In this document: positions 57,401-64,000 of the stretch, one piece after another
Layout: each line of letters begins with the position of its first letter
How positions within the stretch are numbered: position 1 is the first letter of the stretch
Assembly (NCBI RefSeq): GCF_001467695.1
Contig: NZ_LNYE01000006.1
Span: 1-64,000 of the forward strand
Direction of reading: 5' to 3'
Length of the DNA: 64,000 bases
Origin: Legionella gratiana
GTDB lineage: Bacteria; Pseudomonadota; Gammaproteobacteria; Legionellales; Legionellaceae
Made by a program: the position numbers and the translations under genes
The notes under the pieces: generated by a model
What the model saw: only the letters and a program-made list of their open reading frames with translations
Database searches by the model: none
What the model was told of the DNA's origin: nothing

Positions 57401-60400
57401 AATTAATTGGCAATACGTTTCATGCATGGCGTGTATGGTTTGTGGGGCAAAAAGCTGATCCACATAATCCCATTCCGCAATAAATCCTTCATGGGTTTCA
57501 TAAGCTTTATTATCCAGCCAGACTTGTGAGGTTTGTGAAATTGCATAATGAATACCTTGGTACGAAGAATTCATAGGCAGATGGAATAAACTGCTTTGAT
57601 TTGCTCCCCCTAAAACGCTGGTTAAAACCACGGGCGATAAAATAGTATCCGAAGGAATGGAATGATGTTGCCTTAACAGTCTTTGGAAATCGATACCATC
57701 AAATAAATTATGTTCAATATCCGTTAACAACTGTTGATGTGTTTTTTCAAGTACGGAATTGACTGTGTCTAAAGCGTTATATTGATAGGGAAACAGTTCC
57801 AAAGCAGTAAAATCACCAATCAGATCATGCACTTGAGGATGTAAGGGTAAGCGGTTAAATAAAGTTAAATTAACCGCCACTTGTTTTTGCCCACTCCAAA
57901 AACAAAGCGTGCGCGCATAAGCCTCTAAAACCAGTGCAGTAAGACTAACTCCAACATAGTGGGCTTTGGCAGTTAGTTTATCCCAAATCAGCTTGGGAAT
58001 TGCTTTACTAATTCGTTTGAAATGAGGGTGTTTAACTTGTGACGGACGCGCAATCAAAGGTAAATTCATTTCCAAAAAATAATCATTCAAACGCTTTTGC
58101 CAATATGCTTGAGCTTTCTCGAATAATGAGCTTGCTCTTAATTGCTCACTTTGCAGAATATAGTCACGAAAATTAAGCTGCAGTATGGGTAACTGATGTT
58201 CCGGGTTCTCATAAAGCGTAATCCACTCCGTAAAGAGAATTTCAAAACTACTCATATCAATGATAATGGCATCAAAACTCACATGCAGCAGATAAATGCC
58301 ATTAAACTTAGTGACCACAATATCAAATAATGGGTAAGTATCGGGTGAATATACCTTATGGGAGAATTGCTGGCGAATAGCCAACAACTCCGCCTCTGTA
58401 CTTAATTCAAAATAAGCAATCGCATACGGCTTGACCTCTTCCAGAAAACACTGCTGATCCTCAATAAACACAGTTCTTAACGCCAAATGCCGCTGAATTA
58501 ACTGATTGAATGCATCTTGCAAGCGTTCTACATCTAACTCTATATATTTAAATTCCGTATAAACATGAGTAGAAATATTACTTAATTCGAAATGATCAAA
58601 TCGTCCCCAATAGTAGGTTTGCTGCACATTATTAAGTGGAAAGGGCTGATAAAGATTGCTCCTATCCATAGTCTGAATTTGATACTCTTTATAAATAAAT
58701 CGGCCTAGACTTTGTTCCACACGATACGCTAAATTAGCAATGTTCTTTTCTATAAATACATCACGAATCGCAATATCTGAATGCAATTCATGATTGATTT
58801 TATTCACCAGTTGAATGGCTAAAATGCTATTCCCTCCGAAACGGAAAAAATCATCCAGTATATTCGCCCGCGTTACAGGCAACCCCAAAATTTCCGCCCA
58901 GATCGAGCATAGCTTCACCTCCAATTCATTTCTAGGAGCCATAAAAGTAGAACTATTAAAATTAGGTAAAGGCAAAGCTTTGCGATCGACTTTACCATTA
59001 GGATTTAATGGAATTTCTTCTAGCCGAACAAGTATGTTGGGCAACATATAGTCAGGTATTTTTTTTGCCAAATGCGCAAGCATTGCTTCTTCATCTACAG
59101 GAGAATGCGCCACATAATACCCCACCAAATAATGATTGATTGGTGACGATTGTTCTTCACCATTCATAGTCTTTACAACAACTACACTTTGTTGTACTCC
59201 AGCAAATCCATTTAATGCGCTTTCAATATCACCTAATTCAATTCGATGTCCGCGGATTTTCACTTGAAAATCATTACGACCAATAAATTCGAGCTCCCCG
59301 GAGGCAGTCCATCGTACCAAGTCTCCTGTTTTATACAAACGCATGGCAGGAGATGAATCAGTAAACGAATGATGTATAAACTGTTGTGCTGTTAATTCTT
59401 CTCGACACCAATAACCCCGAGCCAATCCAGCGCCACCAATGTATAACTCACCAATTACCCCAACGGGTAATGGCAACAAATATTCATCTAAAACATAACA
59501 TTCTGTGTTCGCTATAGGTTTACCAATAAAGGAAGGATTATTTGCCTGTTGGCATAAATTAATAGTAGACCAAATCGTTGTTTCAGTAGGTCCATAAACA
59601 TTCCATAAAAACTGAACTTTTTGCATTAATGCAACAGCTAAAACTTCATTTAAGGCTTCCCCACCACATAAAGCACGAATAGCTAAAGTTTTATCCTCTA
59701 AAGCTTGAACCAGTAGATGCCATAATGACGGAGTTGCTTGCATGACCGTTACTTGCTTTTCCTCAATAATGTGCAACAAACGTGATGCATTCATCACTTC
59801 TTGTTGACCAGCGAGAATGATTTCGCCACCCCGAATCAAAGGCATATATAATTCAAGGCCGGCAATATCAAATGCAATAGTAGTCACTGCGAGTACTTTA
59901 TCCGTTGCAGTAAATTTGACGGTTTCCGCAAAATAAGTAATCGTGTTCACCAAGGCTCTATGCTCAATCATAACCCCTTTAGGTTTTCCTGTTGTTCCTG
60001 AGGTATAAATAACGTAAGCTAAACGTGTCATATCGTAACAAGGTTCCAAGTTTTCCTTGGAAAATGAACTTAATTGTGCCCTGAATTCTGGTGCATCTAA
60101 AGCAATTAAGGGAGTGGTTGGCGTAATTTGTTGTAATTTTTCGTAATAACAGTTATGGGTCAAAATTAAAGCAGGCTGACAATCTTCAATAATAGTTGCC
60201 ACACGTTCATTGGGGTATTTCAGATCCAAAGGAACATAAGCATTACCTGATTTTAATACCGCCAAAACTGCAACAACCAAATCTACTCTACGTTCCAAAT
60301 AAAGGACGATTAATTGTTTTGCAGCAATCCCTTGTCCTTGAATCCATGCCGCTAACTGATTAGCTTGTTCATTTAACTCTTTATAGGTTAAATAGATCTC

Positions 60401-61588
60401 TCCACAACTCACCGCAACATGATGAGACAATAACGCTGCCTGTTGCTCAAACAATTGATGAAGCAATGTTTGTGGAAAAGCTCTTTGAGTATGGTGTGAA
60501 ATTAACCAGGATGTCGAAGCTAATTGTTGAAAATGGCCTAGGCACATGTGCCCTTGAATAAAAGAATCCAGTCCTGATAAAAATTGGTCCACAATCTGTG
60601 GCAATGCTGCAAAAAAATGAAGATGTTGCGGATAACTTACGGTAATTTGTGCTAATTGCGAATCATAATGAATAAATACGACCGCATTGTGCTCTTGGTC
60701 TTTTTCATCGTAAGTCACCAAAACAGAAGAATGAGCCGATGGAGCAACAGCATAAAACTTATTATGAATCACGTCATAACGTGGATCCTGATAACGACTT
60801 TGTAAAGAACAATAATCATCATTAAAATAACAAGGAACCCATTTAGTCAATTTATTCCTGGCAACTACTAGATCATAAGTGTAAATGCCTTCTTTTCTAC
60901 TATTAAATAATTGCAACAAATAAAGTGTGAACAGTTCCAAGTACTCTTTTTGAATTAAAGGCAAATAGCAACATTGGCTATTCCTGGTCGGTACTCCTTT
61001 TTGAGAAAAACAATCCACTAAAAAAACATCGTCACCCTCAACCGATTGGTAATAGTTATCCAAGAGTGCACGCTCATATTCATAAGCTTGCAATGCAGCA
61101 AATTGATTCTCTTTTTGCTCGTGGATCACAGAAATGAATTCAGAATCTGCATACTTAGAAAGATGAATAATAGTATCGATGAATAATTCGGTTAATTCTC
61201 TATTTATATAAGGCAAAAAATCAGGATCTTGCCGAGGATAAAGACTGATTATTTGCTTACTGACTATTTGTTTTTGAGCATGATGTTTGTAAATAAATGA
61301 ACAAAGTTTTATTTGATCAGAAGCGCACTCAAAATCGAGAATGATGGACTTATTTTTTAATCGTCCTGGAGCATCGATTAAATGCAATTCATAATCAACA
61401 TCAAATTGCTCTAATTGCTCTTCGCGAGCTATGATGAAATTATGCGTGTATTTATCAATCCATGTTGCCTGTGTTTCAACCCAATGTGCATTCACAATAA
61501 CAAAATGTCCGGCATCAATCAGATAATCGATAAAAGATTGGACGAGTTTATTGATTTTTAAATTAATTAAGACCTTTAATATTTTCAT
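54479..61588 (-). CDS. NRPS: unknown N-domain-A(Gly)-T-Cy-A(Cys) with Ox-T
   Basis: The protein has about 2369 residues from the ATG at 61588, preceded by AGGA at good spacing; a longer frame begins 60 bases upstream without such a site. Residues 1-370 are an unrecognised domain. A (about 375-870), pocket D-I-L-Q-L-G-V-I-W, read as Gly. T (FRFGGNS, about 920). Cy (about 975-1400) with the heterocyclisation motif DxxxxDxxS as DAIIIDMSS (about 1106). A (about 1440-1890 plus 2242-2270), pocket D-L-Y-N-L-S-L-I-W, read as Cys. A SagB/nitroreductase-like FMN oxidase (about 1891-2220; YPSGGSSYAV) is inserted between the A8 and A9 motifs. T (FALGGNS, about 2316). Together these make Gly-Cys and convert it to a 2-(aminomethyl)thiazole-4-carbonyl thioester, passed to the next protein. 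Confidence 0.9.
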   Translation of the reverse strand: MKILKVLINLKINKLVQSFIDYLIDAGHFVIVNAHWVETQATWIDKYTHNFIIAREEQLEQFDVDYELHLIDAPGRLKNKSIILDFECASDQIKLCSFIYKHHAQKQIVSKQIISLYPRQDPDFLPYINRELTELFIDTIIHLSKYADSEFISVIHEQKENQFAALQAYEYERALLDNYYQSVEGDDVFLVDCFSQKGVPTRNSQCCYLPLIQKEYLELFTLYLLQLFNSRKEGIYTYDLVVARNKLTKWVPCYFNDDYCSLQSRYQDPRYDVIHNKFYAVAPSAHSSVLVTYDEKDQEHNAVVFIHYDSQLAQITVSYPQHLHFFAALPQIVDQFLSGLDSFIQGHMCLGHFQQLASTSWLISHHTQRAFPQTLLHQLFEQQAALLSHHVAVSCGEIYLTYKELNEQANQLAAWIQGQGIAAKQLIVLYLERRVDLVVAVLAVLKSGNAYVPLDLKYPNERVATIIEDCQPALILTHNCYYEKLQQITPTTPLIALDAPEFRAQLSSFSKENLEPCYDMTRLAYVIYTSGTTGKPKGVMIEHRALVNTITYFAETVKFTATDKVLAVTTIAFDIAGLELYMPLIRGGEIILAGQQEVMNASRLLHIIEEKQVTVMQATPSLWHLLVQALEDKTLAIRALCGGEALNEVLAVALMQKVQFLWNVYGPTETTIWSTINLCQQANNPSFIGKPIANTECYVLDEYLLPLPVGVIGELYIGGAGLARGYWCREELTAQQFIHHSFTDSSPAMRLYKTGDLVRWTASGELEFIGRNDFQVKIRGHRIELGDIESALNGFAGVQQSVVVVKTMNGEEQSSPINHYLVGYYVAHSPVDEEAMLAHLAKKIPDYMLPNILVRLEEIPLNPNGKVDRKALPLPNFNSSTFMAPRNELEVKLCSIWAEILGLPVTRANILDDFFRFGGNSILAIQLVNKINHELHSDIAIRDVFIEKNIANLAYRVEQSLGRFIYKEYQIQTMDRSNLYQPFPLNNVQQTYYWGRFDHFELSNISTHVYTEFKYIELDVERLQDAFNQLIQRHLALRTVFIEDQQCFLEEVKPYAIAYFELSTEAELLAIRQQFSHKVYSPDTYPLFDIVVTKFNGIYLLHVSFDAIIIDMSSFEILFTEWITLYENPEHQLPILQLNFRDYILQSEQLRASSLFEKAQAYWQKRLNDYFLEMNLPLIARPSQVKHPHFKRISKAIPKLIWDKLTAKAHYVGVSLTALVLEAYARTLCFWSGQKQVAVNLTLFNRLPLHPQVHDLIGDFTALELFPYQYNALDTVNSVLEKTHQQLLTDIEHNLFDGIDFQRLLRQHHSIPSDTILSPVVLTSVLGGANQSSLFHLPMNSSYQGIHYAISQTSQVWLDNKAYETHEGFIAEWDYVDQLFAPQTIHAMHETYCQLIEALALTDWERDVFPVTVLPKLHAQLINEANQHTRAFSEETLVSAYERSLEVGGRSELIAVVDSGKKSEYSHGELWTASDQLAASLLATGNQGRLIAVLSEKGYSQVVATLSIMKAGYGYLPLHVDWPLGRVHEVLKQGGVELVLLSRKMASQEETYASLVNEYEVLIIEDVLERAGDFSAARPAVHADDVAYVIFTSGSTGTPKGVTISHRGALNTIEAVNERFGVGCADKVLALSELSFDLSVYDIFGLLLAGGCIVFPEQEQTKEPKHWLSLIEAHQISIWNTVPQLAGLLVDEAEKALPSLRVFLLSGDWIPVSLPKKLKERCPEATVMSLGGATEGSIWSIWYPIEEVDSNWSSIPYGMAMPNQHMYVLNQDGAHCPVGVMGEIHIGGMGVALNYWGDEAITQRQFFTHPQLGKLYRTGDLGRWHEDGYMEFCGRNDFQVKINGYRVELDEITAKIEQINGVEKAVVTLQKQEGKTHLVAYLLPENRKQKSSLDKDLFKLEQRGLIANKHISYQLPQPILVAHPNRRKSYRNFIDTPIDSALVQQIGTSSLMMQTECKYHLDSINLQSLMHVLARIAGQQVTNRALPKYQYPSGGSSYAVRCFVNIPEKLQDLERGVFYYHPLKQALCATDFALSSQDIEFHFVVHWPAIQPLYADLSKKLAYIELGHMLYLMLSSLLVEGFSYALSIEDKVLDSDNHLLAKVKLTQEKASFPCFSLGLKYLSNQNQSYIDEAQNSVLSLRDFPILTQSSEFGQLLRSSQLMITAEGEDSWQNYLMAGYSFQAISQSLYAHDIGSCTLGFTPYTGALYAMVLGSIDAQEQEKPESVPPLISLQQLMNQELSHSLPDYMLPHAYALLDVLPLSANGKLAKNQLPEITIKHEYQAPETEFELQMASIWAKVLSLPPSSIGRVDNFFALGGNSLLAMQLVRQLNRELKLNMKLTDLYQYSTLRDIARNFSPAQEEVREEGVI

Positions 61589-61611
61589 CACTATTATCCT
61601 GATTGAAGTTC

Positions 61612-61646
61612 GGATAAAAACATGAAAAAACCTCATGTCTTTATCC
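61612..61646. promoter_or_regulatory. Leader hairpin upstream of NRPS 1
   Basis: Thirteen-base arms (61612-61624 and 61634-61646), 12 of 13 pairing (GGATAAAAACATG against CATGTCTTTATCC), flank a 9-base loop. The hairpin sits 24 bp before the NRPS 1 start and overlaps the end of the small ORF. It could be an operator, an mRNA control hairpin, or an attenuator between the tailoring genes and the megasynthases. Confidence 0.45.
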
Positions 61647-61788
61647 AAAATTGACTCTTCGATTTAATTAGGGGGATATTTTCTACAGGTATTCTCGAGT
61701 GCTCAATTAAATCGATACCTCGCCAAGAAAACTCTATAAGTTCAGCTTTAGCTTGATTTTCTTGAACGAAGACACGAGATATTTTCAT
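61633..61788 (-). CDS. Possible small protein between methyltransferase and NRPS 1
   Basis: A 51-codon frame begins MKISRVFVQENQAKAELIEF and ends WIKT. GGAG lies 12 bases ahead and AAGGA immediately before the ATG. It fills most of the 233-bp gap in the operon and its composition looks like protein. It lacks the MbtH signature, so it is not that NRPS helper. No function can be assigned. Confidence 0.45.
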   Translation of the reverse strand: MKISRVFVQENQAKAELIEFSWRGIDLIEHSRIPVENIPLIKSKSQFWIKT

Positions 61789-61821
61789 TCCTTCGTCCAA
61801 ATCTCCGTATTGACTATCAAA

Positions 61822-62712
61822 TTATTTTTTAGCAACAACCACAGGAGCCATCCCCTTTTCATTGTATCGAACGCTTTCTATTGTAAAGCCAGCAGCTTGA
61901 AGTTGAATTTTCATGTTCTCTTCCGTGCAAAAATTCAAATAATTAATTTGAATAATGTCACCGAAAATCGCCCGCTCTTTGAGAAAATTCTCAGGAGAGA
62001 TCAGAGACTCAATATTCTGTGGTGGTGGAGGAATAAAACTAATCAGTAACGTCCCATCAGGTTTCAATGCTGTATAAAAACTTTGATATAATGCAACTAA
62101 TCTCTTTTCACAAGATTCATACATATTTAATCCATTACTCGTAAGCAGATCAAACTCCGCATCAATCGCTAAATCCCATGCATCTTTTTGCATCAAAGTA
62201 ACTTGCTCCTTGGAAAAACCTTGTTCATTCGCATTTTGACGCGCCCATTTTAAAGATTCAGAATCAGCATCAATCCCCACAAGATGGATATTTTGATAGG
62301 AAGAATAATCAAGAAATAACAAATCATCCATTAAACCACTAGGAATAGAAGCTAAGGTCATATTCGATTTTAGTCTTTTTCTAATTTCTTCCTGAAATAT
62401 ATAAAAACGCTCACGCGCCATTCCATAAAGCGATTTGTTTAACAACCATGACTCTAACTCTATTGATTGTTCAGGATCAGGCTTATTGCGAAAAATGTAA
62501 GAAGTCCAATACCCATTGAGACCACGATTATGCAATAAAAATCGTCCTAAACTAAAAGAGGCTAATTCATTTAATAATTCTAATGTTTCATCCAGCGGCA
62601 AAAATAAATGATCACTTTTTTCTAAACGACTCTTGGTAGAAGCTATGAGTTGTTTGGTAGTTTCATCATAAGGAATATGGCTTGTTGTTTGATGAGAAAT
62701 AGCGACACTCAT
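61822..62712 (-). CDS. SAM-dependent methyltransferase, likely O-methyltransferase of the cluster
   Basis: The 296-residue class I methyltransferase has a helical N-terminal region (about 1-115). A Rossmann core follows with a somewhat divergent motif I (TLASIPSGLMDDLL), the acidic VGIDADSESLKWA (about 145-157), DLLTSNGLNMY (about 189-199) and PDGTLLISFIPPPP (about 217-230). It is the second gene of the operon, 13 bp after the AurF-like gene. If the product has the althiomycin pyrrolinone, this enzyme should methylate its enol oxygen to give the 4-methoxy group. The target is inferred from the pathway logic. Confidence 0.8.
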   Translation of the reverse strand: MSVAISHQTTSHIPYDETTKQLIASTKSRLEKSDHLFLPLDETLELLNELASFSLGRFLLHNRGLNGYWTSYIFRNKPDPEQSIELESWLLNKSLYGMARERFYIFQEEIRKRLKSNMTLASIPSGLMDDLLFLDYSSYQNIHLVGIDADSESLKWARQNANEQGFSKEQVTLMQKDAWDLAIDAEFDLLTSNGLNMYESCEKRLVALYQSFYTALKPDGTLLISFIPPPPQNIESLISPENFLKERAIFGDIIQINYLNFCTEENMKIQLQAAGFTIESVRYNEKGMAPVVVAKK

Positions 62713-62725
62713 TTTTAATCCTTTA

Positions 62726-63700
62726 TTAAATTAAAGCTAAATTGTGAAAACCCTTTTTTACTGAAAGATGATCCAAAACACCCGTTTTTTGTAATACCTG
62801 AATGACATTCTTCACTATGGGTAATTCTGGAGTGATTTCAAACCCGTGATACAATTGATTCACCAGCCTTGTAGCTTTGTCTTCATTTTCAAAAAGGGAG
62901 TTAAGTAATGCCAAATTGAATTGTTTATCTGAGTTGATATGCAAATATAATGTAACGAAAGAAGCCAATTGCTCCCCAATACACTCTTGATAATCCGGTG
63001 GAAGATTCGCCCAGGTATATGCTAACAAATCATAAAAATAACCATAATGTCGCGATTCATCATTCATATGATCATTCACATAAAACTTGATCGAAGGATG
63101 CACGCTAGGACTATTAAAAAATTCTACCAATTCACGAACTAAAGTTGTTTCAAAGATACATACAGCTAATATTTCAAAAATCGCATGGTATTTACAGGGC
63201 AAACTACTTTTAATTTGGAGTACTGCATTATAAGAATCAGAAATCGGATAATTAAATTTTCTTCGATTGGGAAACTGTCTATCCAATTGCATCATCATGT
63301 TTTTAGCCACATAGACATGATAATACTCATCAATCAAAACAGTATAAGCATTGAGCTTTGTTTCTTCAGAATAAGTTACTGGCAATTGTTCATAAATAAC
63401 AAAATGACACGCACTATTAATGAGTTTCACTTCAAGATGGATAATATCATTTAAGTATTTGAAAAACGATTGAAGAAGTATCTCTTTTTTTACCGATTCA
63501 CCTAATGCCTGAACTTCTTCGTTAAGTAAAATGGGCTGCTTGTCACTCGGGAAAAAATAACCTTCAAGACTAAAGTCTATATACTTCTCTGGGCGCGAGC
63601 GAACCGAACTTCGCGAATCCCATCTTTGTTGATAAACAGTAAACTCGGCATTCTTTAAAAGATTTATTTCACTGATTGCACTGGACATCGGCTTCATCAT
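62726..63700 (-). CDS. AurF-like diiron N-oxygenase
   Basis: The 324-residue helical protein has the ligand pattern of AurF-type non-haem diiron oxygenases: a Glu in IIHLEVKL (about 90), ExxH as DEYYHVY (about 130), a Glu in FETTLVREL, and HxxxExxH as HMNDESRH (about 213-220). Family members oxidise amines to hydroxylamine, nitroso or nitro groups. In this cluster it would oxidise the free amine of the starter glycine to the aldoxime seen in althiomycin. It is the first gene of the operon. The start is one of several close ATGs after AAGG; the first was kept. Confidence 0.8.
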   Translation of the reverse strand: MMKPMSSAISEINLLKNAEFTVYQQRWDSRSSVRSRPEKYIDFSLEGYFFPSDKQPILLNEEVQALGESVKKEILLQSFFKYLNDIIHLEVKLINSACHFVIYEQLPVTYSEETKLNAYTVLIDEYYHVYVAKNMMMQLDRQFPNRRKFNYPISDSYNAVLQIKSSLPCKYHAIFEILAVCIFETTLVRELVEFFNSPSVHPSIKFYVNDHMNDESRHYGYFYDLLAYTWANLPPDYQECIGEQLASFVTLYLHINSDKQFNLALLNSLFENEDKATRLVNQLYHGFEITPELPIVKNVIQVLQKTGVLDHLSVKKGFHNLALI

Positions 63701-63945
63701 CCTTAACTTTGGAATAGAAGAGGCTCCAGCTCTTTATTGAGTAACTCCGTTTATTTTCTGATTCCTGTCTAAATCGCAAAAACTATCATTTCAACAAATA
63801 GTTGTCAAAGAGTTTTTTTCTTGATCGGCAAAGAGCTAATCAAAACTACTTGTTTCACTTCTAACAATAACTATTGCTTCCACCACAATGTATTTGGAAT
63901 AATGCTCTTGATATGAAACATTCTCTCGACACAGGAAGAACTACG

Positions 63946-64000
63946 ATGTATAAAAAATCAGAGAAATGCACAGGTAACACCTCTTTAATGACCGAGCAAA
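63946..64000 (+). CDS. Start of an unknown gene running off the window
   Basis: An ATG preceded by AGGAAG at about 7 bases opens a frame (MYKKSEKCTGNTSLMTEQ) that stays open to the window end. Another in-frame ATG lies at 63913. The gene is divergent from the biosynthetic operon across about 245 bp of AT-rich DNA that should contain both promoters and holds a small inverted repeat (AACTAT...ATAGTT). Too little is visible to name it. Confidence 0.45.
   Translation, partial: MYKKSEKCTGNTSLMTEQ

Noticed and set aside
61633-61788. MbtH-like NRPS helper
   Set aside because: The small frame lacks the conserved Trp residues and spacing of MbtH proteins.
1-64000. tRNA, rRNA genes or CRISPR arrays
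   Set aside because: No cloverleaf-like segments, rRNA stretches or regularly spaced short repeats were seen on reading; the only regular repeats are the adhesin units.

Overview
The window reads as chromosomal DNA of a Legionella species, probably not L. pneumophila itself. The base composition is AT-rich. It carries an RtxA-type adhesin with a Lap-style secretion and release system, a protein with a SidE-type phosphodiesterase domain, several large proteins of the Dot/Icm effector kind, and scattered single metabolic genes. The genus call is inference from gene content; no rRNA or tRNA gene is present to confirm it. No stretch longer than about 300 bases lacks a gene.

Bases 1-11851 hold a giant-adhesin module: the 3' part of a repeat-rich RTX adhesin with a vWA domain, a LapD-like c-di-GMP receptor, a LapG-like periplasmic protease, a TolC-like outer-membrane protein fused to a SPOR domain, and a type I ABC transporter with its membrane fusion protein. 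Bases 12073-16064 are a compact four-gene terpenoid operon (P450, class I terpene synthase, FAD oxygenase, GST-like protein) with overlapping genes. Bases 16160-41272 are mixed accessory and housekeeping DNA: HAD-like and other unknown proteins, Hsp20, and an NO-detoxification unit made of a truncated haemoglobin and an iron-sulfur flavin reductase, divergent from nsrR across a perfect NsrR-type palindrome. The same stretch holds a TehB-like methyltransferase, an APC permease, a secreted S53 peptidase with a beta-propeller protein, purU, an Asp/Asn hydroxylase-like protein, an SDR, a frameshifted gene, a DUF2608-like phosphatase, a LysR regulator and the SidE-type phosphodiesterase protein.

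Bases 40352-63700, all on the minus strand, form the most striking system: an NRPS/PKS cluster. Gene order in transcription is AurF-like diiron N-oxygenase, SAM methyltransferase, a small ORF, NRPS 1, NRPS/PKS 2, ABC-F ATPase, Bcr/CflA-type MFS exporter and alpha/beta hydrolase. From the adenylation pocket residues I read Gly, Cys (Cy and Ox domains, so a thiazole), D-Ser (E domain) and Gly, followed by an AT-less KS, a carrier and a thioesterase. This is the logic of althiomycin biosynthesis without the second Cys/thiazoline module. The oxygenase would form the aldoxime, the methyltransferase the enol ether of a pyrrolinone, and the ABC-F protein would protect the ribosome. The predicted product is a shortened althiomycin-like compound, about C13H14N4O6S by my own arithmetic. 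An 80-bp palindromic element sits in frame inside the last adenylation domain.

All functional calls come from motif recognition by eye, without database searches.
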